A DNA stretch of 64,000 nt from an uncultured Eubacteriales bacterium (GCA_934454655.1 CAKSFK010000001.1:59298-123297); one strand, 5' to 3'; shown: positions 1 through 7,931, counted from the first letter of the stretch. Translations and numbers: made by a program. The notes: generated from the letters alone by a model not told the origin.

Positions 1-1264
1 TGTTGAACACGGAAATTCTGGCGTTTTCGCCGTTTTCGGAGTATTCGCACCGAACCGTCCCGCCCTTCGGCGTGTGCGCCGCGGCATTTTCAAGATACGC
101 CTTAAGCACCTGCTCGGTGTGCATACGGTCGGCATATATCGCGGTTCCCGCCGCAATTCCGTTTTCGGTTTTAATATCCTTGCCCGAAAACATCCTTGAG
201 AGCATCTCGCCGCACATTTCGCTTATGTCAAGTGTTTCGCGGTTCACGGGTATCTGCCCCGATTCATAGCGCGAAAGCTCCAGTATGCTTAAAACAAGCC
301 GATTCATTCTGCGGCTTTCGTCAATAATGGTATTGCAGTATTCCTCGCGCGCGTCGGCGTTAACGTTAAGCTTAAGCCCCTCGGCATAGCCGCTTATTAT
401 TGATATCGGAGTTTTAAGTTCGTGCGATACGTTGGCAACAAAGCCGCGGCGCATAACGTCAAGCTGTCTTTCAAGTTCAATATCGTCCCGCAGTTTTGCG
501 TTTGTCGCCTTTAAATCGGTAAGCGCCGTGTTAAGCGCGGCGGAAAGCTCGTTTACGGAGTCTGCCAGCTGACCTATTTCGTCACTGCGGTCAACCTTTA
601 TTCTGCGCTCAAAGCGAAGTTCCGCCATATCCTTTGTAATATCGTTCATTTCGGTAATAGGCTTTGAAAGGCGCTTTGAGAAAATAAGCACCCATATTAC
701 CGAAATAACCAGACATACAACCGAGATTACGGTTATAAGCTCGTTGGCAACGGCGGCTGAGTTTGAGATAAGCTGTTTCTGTATTCTGACCTCGGCATTA
801 ACGTTATCCGATATTTTCTTTGTGCATAAAAGAAACTCGGTGTTGTCAAAATGCCTTACCGCCGTGCTGAAGGTTATTCCGTCGGACAGTTGTTCGATCT
901 TTATCGGGCGCAGCTCCTCGTGCGCCATAACAAATTTGTCGCTTTTAAGCGAAAAATAGTCCATCATCTGACTGCCGTGGGTGGTATAAAGTATTCTGCC
1001 CGAATCGCTGTAAAGCTCTACGTCAAAATTATATTTTTCATTTATTTCCGTAAGGGCGGAAATAACCGTCTTTGAATCGTCAAGACTCAGCGCAGATACC
1101 GCCTGTATCTGCTCTTTAAGGGCAATTTTTTCCTTGTCGCAGTAAAAGCGCACCAAAAACGCCGCGTTTGAAAGGCACAAAACCAGAACAAACACCGCAA
1201 ACACCGCCGTAAGTCGTATGAAAACGTTAAACCAAAGCTTTGTTTTAAGCGTTTTAAAGCTCAA
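1..1264 (-). CDS. sensor histidine kinase, 3' part cut by window edge
   Basis: Membrane sensor kinase that should phosphorylate the OmpR-type regulator encoded just upstream. Read on the minus strand, about 421 residues are visible. In order they show an N-terminal transmembrane helix (about residues 12-34), an extracytoplasmic sensor domain of roughly 120 residues, a second helix, a HAMP segment (LSKPITEMNDITKDMAELRF), a HisKA H-box (VANVSHELKTPIS, with the phospho-accepting His), and the N-box of the ATPase domain (YLENAAAHT). The G-boxes lie beyond the left edge. No ATG fits the N-terminus. A TTG at 1264 overlapping the regulator's last codons has a GGGG site about 7 bases upstream and is the likely start, implying translational coupling. 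Ligand unknown. Confidence 0.9.
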   Translation of the reverse strand, partial: MSFKTLKTKLWFNVFIRLTAVFAVFVLVLCLSNAAFLVRFYCDKEKIALKEQIQAVSALSLDDSKTVISALTEINEKYNFDVELYSDSGRILYTTHGSQMMDYFSLKSDKFVMAHEELRPIKIEQLSDGITFSTAVRHFDNTEFLLCTKKISDNVNAEVRIQKQLISNSAAVANELITVISVVCLVISVIWVLIFSKRLSKPITEMNDITKDMAELRFERRIKVDRSDEIGQLADSVNELSAALNTALTDLKATNAKLRDDIELERQLDVMRRGFVANVSHELKTPISIISGYAEGLKLNVNADAREEYCNTIIDESRRMNRLVLSILELSRYESGQIPVNRETLDISEMCGEMLSRMFSGKDIKTENGIAAGTAIYADRMHTEQVLKAYLENAAAHTPKGGTVRCEYSENGENARISVFN

Positions 1265-1931
1265 ACTTATACCCCATTCCGTAAATCGTCTTAAGGTGGG
1301 AGGTGCCGTAATCACCCAGCTTTGTGCGAAGCCTTGCTATGTGCGAATCGACCGTTCTTGTATCGCCGATATAGTCGTACCCCCAAATGGCGTTTAAAAG
1401 CTGGTCGCGCGTGAGCACTCTTCCGGCGTTTTCGCGAAGGTAGCTTAAAAGCTCAAATTCCTTAAGGGTAAGTTCAAGCGGTTCGCCGTCAATATATGCC
1501 GTAAAGGCATTTTCGTCAATAACAAGTCCCTGTTTTATTTCGGCTGCCGAAAGCGGCTTGCCCGAGCTGCGCTTAAGCAGTGCGTCAATGCGCTTTACAA
1601 GCACCGCGGGGGAAAAAGGCTTTGTGACGTATTCGTCTATCCCCGCCTCAAAACCGGTAAGCAGGTCAAACTCCTCCGCCCTTGCGGAAAGCATTATAAC
1701 GGGAACGTCGCTCTGTTTTCTCAGTTCCCTTGTAACCGCCCAGCCGTCAAGCCCCGGCATCATAATATCTATAACGGCAAGCGCCGTGTCGGGGTTGCTT
1801 TTAAATTTCTCCAGCGCCTGTGTGCCGTCGTACGCCGCAACCGTTTCATACCCGGAGGCGTTAAGAAAATCCGAAACCAGCTTTACAATGCGTTCCTCAT
1901 CGTCCGCAACCAGTATCTTTCTCTTTTCCAT
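1254..1931 (-). CDS. OmpR/PhoB-family response regulator
   Basis: Two-domain transcriptional regulator of 225 residues. The receiver domain (about 1-115) has the acidic pair (VADDEE), the phospho-acceptor Asp in AVIDIMMPG, and the conserved Lys in YVTKPF. A C-terminal winged helix (about 130-225) ends with the typical TVDSHIARLRTKLG and YGMGYKF motifs. It starts 4 bases after the SDR stop and overlaps the kinase start, so the three genes form one operon. The Shine-Dalgarno GGAG lies in the end of the SDR gene. Regulon unknown. Confidence 0.95.
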   Translation of the reverse strand: MEKRKILVADDEERIVKLVSDFLNASGYETVAAYDGTQALEKFKSNPDTALAVIDIMMPGLDGWAVTRELRKQSDVPVIMLSARAEEFDLLTGFEAGIDEYVTKPFSPAVLVKRIDALLKRSSGKPLSAAEIKQGLVIDENAFTAYIDGEPLELTLKEFELLSYLRENAGRVLTRDQLLNAIWGYDYIGDTRTVDSHIARLRTKLGDYGTSHLKTIYGMGYKFEL

Positions 1932-1935
1932 TTTT

Positions 1936-2694
1936 TCACGCTCCGCACATTTTCATAACAAGGCCGTGCGGCAGTATTTTTGCCAAAACCCTGTAAAATT
2001 TGTAGAACAGCAAATTTGTGTAAACTCCCTTTTTCTTTGCCGACGCTTTAAGCGCTTTTCTTGCCATAACAGAGGGCTTTACGCGCGGCAGGGTATCAAA
2101 GGTACGGCTGGCGCCGGGATCTATGCCCGCGGCGGGTAAAAATTCGGTGTCCATAGGTCCGGGGCAGGCGGCAAGCACGTTTATTCCGCGCGGCCTAAGC
2201 TCCGAACGCAGCGCCTTTGAAAGGCTTAAAACATAAGCCTTTGTCGAGCAGTATACCGCCATTCTGGTATTAGGCGCAAACGCCGCGATAGAGCAGGTGT
2301 TAATAATTTCGCTCCCGCTTTTCATAAAGGGAAGCGTAAGCGACGTAATAACGGTAAGCGCCTCGCAGTTAAGCCGCACCATACCGCCGTTATCCGCGGT
2401 GTCAAGCCCGTCAAAATTCCCAAGTTTGCCGTAGCCCGCGTTGTTTATAAGCAGTGCAACCTCGGCATTTTCCGCCTTAAGCCTTGCCGCGTATTCGTCG
2501 GTACATTCCCGCTTAGTAATATCAAGCGGTAGTATACGCACGGTTTTTTTCATCTTTTCAGCGGTTTCCTTAAGCTTTTCTTCTCTTCTTGCGATAAGCC
2601 ATATCTCATCAATATCACGGCGGCAGTCAGCCGCGGCAAAGGCAAATTCCCTGCCCAGCCCCGACGAAGCGCCCGTTATAACGGCAATTTTCAT
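1936..2694 (-). CDS. short-chain dehydrogenase/reductase (SDR family)
   Basis: NAD(P)-dependent oxidoreductase of 252 residues with a Rossmann fold. It has the classical SDR cofactor motif TGASSGLG near the N-terminus, NNAGYG, a catalytic Ser in CSIAAF, and the YxxxK motif as YCSTK. The start at 2694 (MKIAVITG) is chosen because the longer reading from 2754 would begin inside the promoter at 2726-2754. The C-terminus (about 220-252) is basic and aromatic and may contact the membrane. It is the first gene of an operon with a two-component system. Substrate unknown; the nearest named class would be DltE/YqjQ-like SDRs. Confidence 0.88.
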   Translation of the reverse strand: MKIAVITGASSGLGREFAFAAADCRRDIDEIWLIARREEKLKETAEKMKKTVRILPLDITKRECTDEYAARLKAENAEVALLINNAGYGKLGNFDGLDTADNGGMVRLNCEALTVITSLTLPFMKSGSEIINTCSIAAFAPNTRMAVYCSTKAYVLSLSKALRSELRPRGINVLAACPGPMDTEFLPAAGIDPGASRTFDTLPRVKPSVMARKALKASAKKKGVYTNLLFYKFYRVLAKILPHGLVMKMCGA

Positions 2695-2725
2695 ATTCTC
2701 ACGCCCCACTTTTATACTCCCTCTA

Positions 2726-2754
2726 ATTTTACCACTTATATGCTTTTTTTGCAA
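2726..2754 (-). promoter_or_regulatory. sigma-A-type promoter for SDR/two-component operon
   Basis: On the minus strand, TTGCAA (2749-2754), 17-base spacer, TAAAAT (2726-2731). Predicted initiation near 2719, about 25 bases before the SDR start. Confidence 0.65.
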
Positions 2755-2791
2755 GGAAATATTATTAAAGCATATAATACTGCCGTAACAC

Positions 2792-2820
2792 TTGAAGATT
2801 TTTCCTTTGTGTAGTATAAT
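2792..2820 (+). promoter_or_regulatory. sigma-A-type promoter for LysR gene
   Basis: TTGAAG (2792-2797), 17-base spacer, TATAAT (2815-2820), about 40 bases before the LysR start. It is divergent from the SDR promoter, the usual arrangement for a LysR regulator and its target, so control of the SDR operon is possible but unproven. Confidence 0.65.
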
Positions 2821-2859
2821 AAAACGGTAAACTTATATTGCCGTGGGAAGTGACAGTAC

Positions 2860-3789
2860 TTGAGTATGAACATTCTGCATTTGAAATACGCCGTGGAAAT
2901 AGCCGACACAAAATCGATAAGCCGCGCGGCGGAGAACCTTTATATGGGACAGCCCAACCTCTCCCGCGCAATACGCGAGCTTGAGGACAACCTCGGCATA
3001 ACCATTTTCAACCGTACCACAAAGGGCATAACGATTACGCCCGAGGGCGAGGAATTTTTGCAGTATGCCAAAAGAATAATAAATCAGGTGGACGAGGTTG
3101 AGGACATTTACAAGAAACGCAAAATGCCCAAACAGCGTTTTTCCGCCTGCGTGCCGAGGGCAAGCTATATTTCCTACGCCTTTTCGGAATTTGCGAAAAA
3201 CATTAAAACCGATATTCCCGCAGATATTTTTTACAAGGAAACAAATTCCTGGCGCACCGTTAACAACGTTGTTAAGGGCGAATATAATTTGGGCATTGTG
3301 CGTTTTCAGAACACGTTTGAAAAATATTACAGGGCAATGTTTGAGGAAAAGCACCTCTCTGCCGAGCTTGTAACCGATTTTAAATACCGCTTGCTTATGT
3401 CGGCAGAGCACCCTCTGGCAAAAGCCGAAACAATAAAATGCAGGGACTTAAGCCCTTATATCGAGATAACCCACGCCGACCCGTATGTGCCGTCGCTTCC
3501 GCTGGTTGACGTTAAAAAAGAGGAACTTTCGCGCTATGTTGACAAGCACGTTTATATTTTTGAGCGCGGCAGTCAGTTCAGACTGCTTGAAAGCGTGCCG
3601 ACAATGTTTATGTGGGTATCCCCCATACCCGAGGATCTTTACGGCAAGTACGGTCTTGTGGAGCGCGAGTGCGCGGACAACGAAAAGGTTTACAGGGACG
3701 TGCTTATTTACCGAAACGGCTACCGTTTAACCGAGCTTGACCGTATGTTCATTACCGCTGTGTGCGACGCAAAGAGAAAATATCTTTAA
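2860..3789 (+). CDS. LysR-family transcriptional regulator
   Basis: DNA-binding regulator of 307-309 residues. The N-terminal winged helix-turn-helix (about 5-65) carries the family signature SISRAAENLYMGQPNLSRAI followed by LEDNLGITIFNR. The rest (about 90-300) is the periplasmic-binding-like effector domain. The start is ambiguous: a TTG at 2860 sits 6 bases after GGAAGTGA, while an ATG at 2866 gives MNILHLKYAVEIA, the more typical N-terminus. The gene is transcribed divergently from the SDR/two-component operon across a 165-base gap, so that operon is the natural candidate target. Effector unknown. Confidence 0.93.
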   Translation: MSMNILHLKYAVEIADTKSISRAAENLYMGQPNLSRAIRELEDNLGITIFNRTTKGITITPEGEEFLQYAKRIINQVDEVEDIYKKRKMPKQRFSACVPRASYISYAFSEFAKNIKTDIPADIFYKETNSWRTVNNVVKGEYNLGIVRFQNTFEKYYRAMFEEKHLSAELVTDFKYRLLMSAEHPLAKAETIKCRDLSPYIEITHADPYVPSLPLVDVKKEELSRYVDKHVYIFERGSQFRLLESVPTMFMWVSPIPEDLYGKYGLVERECADNEKVYRDVLIYRNGYRLTELDRMFITAVCDAKRKYL

Positions 3790-3796
3790 AAAATGC

Positions 3797-3825
3797 TTGA
3801 CAATTTGATTTGCGGGCGGTACTAT
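3797..3825 (+). promoter_or_regulatory. promoter of thrS T-box leader
   Basis: TTGACA (3797-3802), 17-base spacer, TACTAT (3820-3825), just before the T-box leader. Confidence 0.75.
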
Positions 3826-3834
3826 ATTAATAAA

Positions 3835-4087
3835 GAATACAAAGCGTTGAGAAGGACAGTAGCTTTCGCGCCCGGTTTAAAAGAGAGCGCGCGCCGTCGG
3901 CTGAAAGCCGCGCATACCCTGTGAAAGCAAACACCGCCTTTGAGCGCCGTGGGTTGCAACACGGACGTTTTGCCTGCGTTAAGGGCAGTATAAAGTGCCG
4001 TTTTAAAAAACGGAATGCGGGTGGAACCGCGGAGTATTGTTTAATGTGCTTCGTCCCTTGTTTTAAGGGACGAAGCTTATTTTTTTC
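3835..4087 (+). ncRNA. T-box riboswitch, threonine-specific
   Basis: Leader RNA that senses uncharged tRNA-Thr and prevents termination when threonine charging is low. It has a Stem I AGTA motif (about 3858), the antiterminator T-box core GGGTGGAACCGCGG near 4018-4032, and a terminator before thrS. Pairing the base of Stem I (CTTTC with GAAAG, AAGG with CCTT) puts ACC (3933-3935) followed by a purine in the specifier position, which is a threonine codon. The family and the downstream gene agree. Confidence 0.93.
4048..4087 (+). terminator. T-box-controlled terminator before thrS
   Basis: Perfect 12-bp stem (4048-4059 with 4065-4076), five-base loop, then a run of T. Confidence 0.88.
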
Positions 4088-4100
4088 GGAGGTAGTTTTT

Positions 4101-6047
4101 ATGATCAAGATAACATTAAAGGACGGCTCGGTTAAAGAATTTAACGCCGGAATTACGGCTTACGAAGCCGCAAAGGAAATAAGTATGGGTCTTGCGCGCA
4201 GCGCCTGCGCCGCGAAAATAAACGGCAAAAACGCCGACCTTCGCGACGCGCTTACCGGCGACTGCACACTTGAAATTTTAACCTTTGAGGACGATTACGG
4301 CAAGTGGGTATTCCGCCACACCGCCTCGCACATTATGGCTCAGGCGGTTAAAAGGCTGTTCCCCGACGCCAAGCTTGCGATAGGTCCCGCCGTTGACGAC
4401 GGATTCTACTATGATTTTGATGTGGAAACCAAATTCACTCCGGATGATCTGCTTAAAATCGAGACGGAGATGAAGAAGATCGTTAAAGAGGACATAAAGC
4501 TTGAGCGCAGCTACAAGAGCAGAAACGAGGCTGTGGAATATTTTAAGGAGAAGAACGAGCCTTACAAGGTTGAGCTTGCCGAGGATATTCCCGAGGGCGA
4601 GGACATAAGCTTTTATTCACAGGGCGAATTTACCGACCTGTGCGCCGGGGCGCACCTGATGAGCACAGGGGCGGTTAAAGCGTTTAAGCTCACCTCCGCC
4701 ACGGGCGCTTACTGGCGCGGCGATTCCTCAAAGAAAATGCTTTGCCGCGTTTACGGCACGGCTTTCCCGAAGACGAGCGAACTTGAGGCTCACCTTAATA
4801 TGCTTGAAGATGCGAAAAAGCGCGACCACAATAAGCTTGGGCGCGAACTTGAACTGTTCACCACGGTTGATATTATCGGTCAGGGTCTGCCGATAATGCT
4901 TCCCAAAGGCGCTAAAATCATTCAGATATTACAGCGCTTTGTTGAGGACGAAGAGGCGCGCCGCGGCTGGCAGCTTACCAAAACACCCTATATGGCAAAG
5001 CGCGAGCTTTACAAGCTTTCGGGACACTGGGATCACTACCTTGACGGTATGTTTGTTCTCGGCGACCCGGACGACGAAACAAAGGAATGTTTCGCGCTTC
5101 GTCCTATGACCTGCCCGTTCCAGTATCAGGCATATTTAAACCGCGCGCGTTCCTACCGCGACCTGCCGCTGCGTTACAATGAAACCTCAACCCTTTTCCG
5201 CAACGAGGACAGCGGCGAGATGCACGGCCTTATAAGGGTTCGCCAGTTCACAATATCCGAAGGACACTTGATGTGCACGCCCGACCAGCTTGAGCAGGAG
5301 TTCCGCGGCTGTTTGGAGCTTGCCATTTATATGCTTAGGACCTTGGGACTTTATGAGGACGTTTCATACCGTTTCTCACAGTGGGACCCCGATGACCGCG
5401 ATAAATATATAGGCACTCCCGAGCAGTGGGACGAGGCTCAGGGTGTTATGAAAAAGATTCTTGACCACCTTGAGATACCCTACAAGATAGGAATAGGCGA
5501 GGCGGCGTTCTACGGACCTAAGCTTGATATTCAGATAAGGAACGTTTACGGCAAGGAAGACACGCTTATCACCATTCAGATAGACCAGATGCTTGCCGAA
5601 AAGTTCGGTATGGAATATGTTGACCGCGACGGCGTGAAGAAAAACCCCTACATTATCCACCGCACCTCAATAGGCTGTTACGAAAGAACGCTTGCGCTGC
5701 TTATTGAAAAGTACGCCGGAGCGTTCCCGCTGTGGCTGGCGCCCGTTCAGGTTAAAATTCTTCCCATTGCCGACCGTCACTTTGATTATGCTTATGATAT
5801 TAAAAAACAGCTTGAAGAAAAGGGCTTCCGTGTGGAACTTGACGACCGCAACGAAAAGATAGGCTATAAGATTCGCGAGGCAAGACTGCAAAAACTGCCT
5901 TATATGCTTATAATCGGCGATAACGAGGTGCAGAACGGCACGCTTTCGGTAAGAGAGCGCGGCGAGAACGGCGACCTCGGCGAAATGAGCGTTGCCGACT
6001 TCACCGCACGCATTGAAGAGGAAAACAAAAACAAGGTTATAAAATAA
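4101..6047 (+). CDS. thrS: threonine--tRNA ligase
   Basis: Cytoplasmic class II aminoacyl-tRNA synthetase that charges tRNA-Thr; 648 residues, the usual length. Domains in order: TGS (about 1-60), the second N-terminal editing domain with HxxxH (HTASH), the class II catalytic core with the zinc Cys in RPMTCPF and motif 3 region HRTSIGCYERTLALL, and a C-terminal anticodon-binding domain (about 545-640). The start at 4101 follows GGAGG by 7 bases. A longer reading from 3921 would run through the T-box and is rejected. It appears to be a single-gene transcript under T-box control. Confidence 0.98.
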   Translation: MIKITLKDGSVKEFNAGITAYEAAKEISMGLARSACAAKINGKNADLRDALTGDCTLEILTFEDDYGKWVFRHTASHIMAQAVKRLFPDAKLAIGPAVDDGFYYDFDVETKFTPDDLLKIETEMKKIVKEDIKLERSYKSRNEAVEYFKEKNEPYKVELAEDIPEGEDISFYSQGEFTDLCAGAHLMSTGAVKAFKLTSATGAYWRGDSSKKMLCRVYGTAFPKTSELEAHLNMLEDAKKRDHNKLGRELELFTTVDIIGQGLPIMLPKGAKIIQILQRFVEDEEARRGWQLTKTPYMAKRELYKLSGHWDHYLDGMFVLGDPDDETKECFALRPMTCPFQYQAYLNRARSYRDLPLRYNETSTLFRNEDSGEMHGLIRVRQFTISEGHLMCTPDQLEQEFRGCLELAIYMLRTLGLYEDVSYRFSQWDPDDRDKYIGTPEQWDEAQGVMKKILDHLEIPYKIGIGEAAFYGPKLDIQIRNVYGKEDTLITIQIDQMLAEKFGMEYVDRDGVKKNPYIIHRTSIGCYERTLALLIEKYAGAFPLWLAPVQVKILPIADRHFDYAYDIKKQLEEKGFRVELDDRNEKIGYKIREARLQKLPYMLIIGDNEVQNGTLSVRERGENGDLGEMSVADFTARIEEENKNKVIK

Positions 6048-6102
6048 TCGGGCGCGCAATTTTGCGGCATATTTAAGCGGGGCTGAAAAGTCCCCGCCTT
6101 GG

Positions 6103-6149
6103 GCTCCCCTTGTCAGGGGAGCTGTCACCGCAGGTGACTGAGGGGTAGT
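6103..6149. repeat. 47-bp palindromic intergenic repeat, copy 1
   Basis: Two adjacent stems (GCTCCCCTTGTCAGGGGAGC and GTCACCGCAGGTGAC) followed by TGAGGGGTAGT. An identical 47-bp copy lies at 23704-23750 and a decayed one at about 24281-24299. Similar short palindromic repeats are common in Clostridia intergenic regions. Confidence 0.85.
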
Positions 6150-6180
6150 AGGAAAGATTTTAATAAAGCATTTTCTACCT

Positions 6181-6339
6181 TAGGCAAACGAGAATAATCC
6201 GAACCCATTTTTTGAGTGCGGATTTCTCGCATTGCCGCGTTAAAATACTCGTTAATCCTTTCGCCTTATAAAGACGACAAGTGAAAATACGCCGAAAATA
6301 CGCCGTTTTGGGCGGGTTCTGATTATTCTCGCTTGCCTA
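6181..6339 (-). mobile_element. MITE-like element, copy A (internally deleted)
   Basis: 159-bp non-coding element with about 26-bp terminal inverted repeats (left TAGGCAAACGAGAATAATCC; the right end is its complement with two mismatches in 26). It is the inverted counterpart of the 276-bp copy at 7622-7897 and lacks 117 internal bases that copy has. TA borders each end. No transposase is encoded, so mobilisation would need one elsewhere. Confidence 0.78.
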
Positions 6340-6426
6340 GGCAAGCCGTGCCGCCGACAGCACCTTTTCCCGCACCGCGGGGAGCAACTCCGTCGGATAG
6401 AAATTTAAAGAGTCTTTCAACATACA

Positions 6427-6724
6427 CAGTGGGGCTGAAAACATAAGTTTTCAGCCCCACTGAGCGTGTCGAAAAAGTCGACACGCTCTTGGTCGGGGAT
6501 GCCGTTCGCTCGAAAATCAAAGATTTTCGGACTGCTCTCTATCCCCGCCAATACCACCCCTGCTCCCTTGAAAAACCGCCGGACAAGCGGTTTTTCGCTT
6601 ACAAGGTGTTTTTCCGCCGCACGTGTCGGCGGAAAAACAAAATGCGGCGTGAACGCCGCATCAAAGTCAGACTGTGGTTTATCGACAGTCTGAACGGGGC
6701 TGAAAACATAAGTTTTCAGCCCCG
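6427..6724. repeat. array of eight consecutive hairpins
   Basis: Eight stem-loops in under 300 bases: 6427-6462, 6462-6487 (11-bp stem), 6511-6529, 6571-6595, 6608-6638 (12-bp stem), 6642-6661, 6668-6692 and 6695-6724. The first and last share a 28-base core (GGGGCTGAAAAC...GTTTTCAGCCCC), so the array is bracketed by the same hairpin; the inner ones differ in sequence. No convincing reading frame runs through it. Function unknown; it could be a structured RNA or an assembled palindromic repeat. Confidence 0.7.
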
Positions 6725-6766
6725 CTGTTTATCGCGTGAAAAGCGCTGTGTATTGATTTAACCGCG

Positions 6767-6949
6767 TTACTCCCCCACGGTGTAACGATGCGAACGCGAA
6801 CCCTCAACAACGCGCAGACGGCGGCGTTTTATGCGGCAGATAACCTGCTGTTCAAGGGCGGCAAGCTTATCCTCGTTAAAAAAGCCGTAAACCAGCGCCG
6901 CAAAAAGCAGTATTTCCAAAAGTGTTCTCAAAATCATTGATAATGTCAT
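6767..6949 (-). CDS. small membrane protein behind a LexA-like box
   Basis: Unrecognised 60-residue protein with one predicted N-terminal membrane helix (about residues 5-24, ILRTLLEILLFAALVYGFF) and a basic cytosolic tail (RIKRRRLR). It is judged real because GGGAGG lies 7 bases before its ATG and a consensus promoter with an overlapping LexA/DinR-type palindrome stands just upstream. A DNA-damage-induced, single-helix small protein would fit the role of SOS cell-division inhibitors such as YneA or SidA, but there is no LysM domain and no visible sequence match, so that role is inference only. Confidence 0.65.
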   Translation of the reverse strand: MTLSMILRTLLEILLFAALVYGFFNEDKLAALEQQVICRIKRRRLRVVEGSRSHRYTVGE

Positions 6950-6962
6950 ACGGTTTCCCTCC

Positions 6963-6976
6963 CGAACATCTGTTCG
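6963..6976 (-). promoter_or_regulatory. LexA/DinR-type SOS box
   Basis: Minus-strand CGAACAGATGTTCG fits the Gram-positive LexA consensus CGAACRNRYGTTYC at 13 of 14 positions. It lies just downstream of the -10 box, across the expected transcription start, where a repressor would block initiation. Confidence 0.7.
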
Positions 6977-6984
6977 TTATTTGT

Positions 6985-7013
6985 ATTATACAGTAGAAAA
7001 TAAAGTTTGTCAA
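6985..7013 (-). promoter_or_regulatory. consensus sigma-A promoter of the small membrane protein
   Basis: Minus strand: TTGACA (7008-7013), 17-base spacer, TATAAT (6985-6990). Both hexamers are perfect, so without a repressor this should be strong. Confidence 0.85.
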
Positions 7014-7210
7014 GCATTTTTTTCACTGTATTTTTATTATACGGGAGAATGTGTACCATAACCGTCCCTTTGATGTTGCAGATTAAAATTTTTATACCCT
7101 GATTGTATTGTCTATGCAAAAATTTGTCTGCGAGGCCGACACCGAACTTTTTTACTTTTCACTATTACTTATTACTTCCTAAGGCACAAAGTCGTTTTTT
7201 GTAAAGAGGC

Positions 7211-7247
7211 AAAAATTAGAGCCCCAAAGACTTACGCCTTTGGGGCT
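7211..7247 (-). terminator. terminator of tRNA-Ala
   Basis: Minus strand: AGCCCCAAAG / CTTTGGGGCT stem (7220-7247), then a T-rich run, 1 base after the tRNA CCA end. Confidence 0.85.
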
Positions 7248-7248
7248 T

Positions 7249-7324
<76 letters not shown>

Positions 7325-7348
7325 GAATATACGACAATTTTCATCCTT

Positions 7349-7622
7349 AGTGTGGCAGGACTCGAACCTGCCGCGGTTTCGCTCGCCGCCTTTTAGATTG
7401 CGGCTTTGCGTTCATTTTTGCAAGGCGTCAGCCTTGCTGCAAATTTCTCGCTTCGCCGAATAAAATTAAAGCGGCAGAAACTTTTAACCTACCGAAACTG
7501 AAAATTTTGTCATAAGACGAAGCCGACTAAACGCAGGAATACTGCCGTATTTCAAGTTTTGAGGCAATGTATTATGCAAAATTTTGTTTCGTAGGCGTGG
7601 CAGGTTCGAGTCCTGTCACACT
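7349..7622. repeat. T-arm-ended structured repeat, copy 1
   Basis: 274-bp element whose ends are inverted copies of GGCAGGTTCGAGTCCTGTC plus ACACT. Each end folds as a perfect tRNA T-arm (GCAGG, 7-base loop TTCGAGT, CCTGY). A second copy of 198 bp lies at 44376-44573 in the opposite orientation with nearly the same sequence. This copy has an extra 76 bases bounded by a direct duplication of AAAATTTTG. The interior is hairpin-rich, with no open frame. It abuts MITE copy B. Confidence 0.8.
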
Positions 7623-7897
7623 AGGCAAGCGAGAATAATCCGAACCTGCCCAAAACGGTGTATTTTCGGCGTATTTTCACTTGTCGTCTTTATAAGGCGA
7701 AAGCCTTATCGCATCCTCCGCATAAAAATCCACACGAAAATCGCGCTCGTTTTGGGTCGAAGATTTTTTGAGGAGCGGATTTTTTGCAGAGCAAGGCACA
7801 AAACGCAGTTAATCCTAACGGATTAACGAGTATTTTAACGCGGCAATGCGAGAAATCCGCGCTCTAAAAACGGGTTCGGATTATTCTCGTTTGCCTA
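7622..7897 (+). mobile_element. MITE-like element, copy B (full length)
   Basis: 276-bp element with terminal inverted repeats (left TAGGCAAGCGAGAATAATCC, right end the complement with one change). Its outer parts match copy A (6181-6339) in inverted orientation; the 117 bases absent from A are in the middle. It sits directly between the T-arm repeat and the comM terminator stem, so it may have separated that stem from a T-run. Confidence 0.8.
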
Positions 7898-7928
7898 AGT
7901 GTTACGGTGCTTTGAACACCGCAACACT
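7898..7928 (-). terminator. stem-loop after comM, lacking a T-run
   Basis: Minus strand: AGTGTTGCGGTG / CACCGTAACACT stem immediately after the comM stop, followed by the end of MITE B instead of a T-run. Probably a terminator whose tail was displaced by the insertion. Confidence 0.5.
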
Positions 7929-7931
7929 ATT

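Noticed and set aside
3921..4100. N-terminal extension of ThrRS
   Set aside because: It would translate the T-box leader and its terminator; the ATG at 4101 with GGAGG matches the family start.
6427..6724. CRISPR-like array
   Set aside because: Only the first and last stems share sequence; there is no regular repeat-spacer period and no cas gene nearby.
7349..7622. Complete tRNA gene or intron-bearing tRNA at the T-arm repeat
   Set aside because: Only T-arm-like ends are present, in inverted orientation at both termini; no D-arm or proper 7-base anticodon loop was found.
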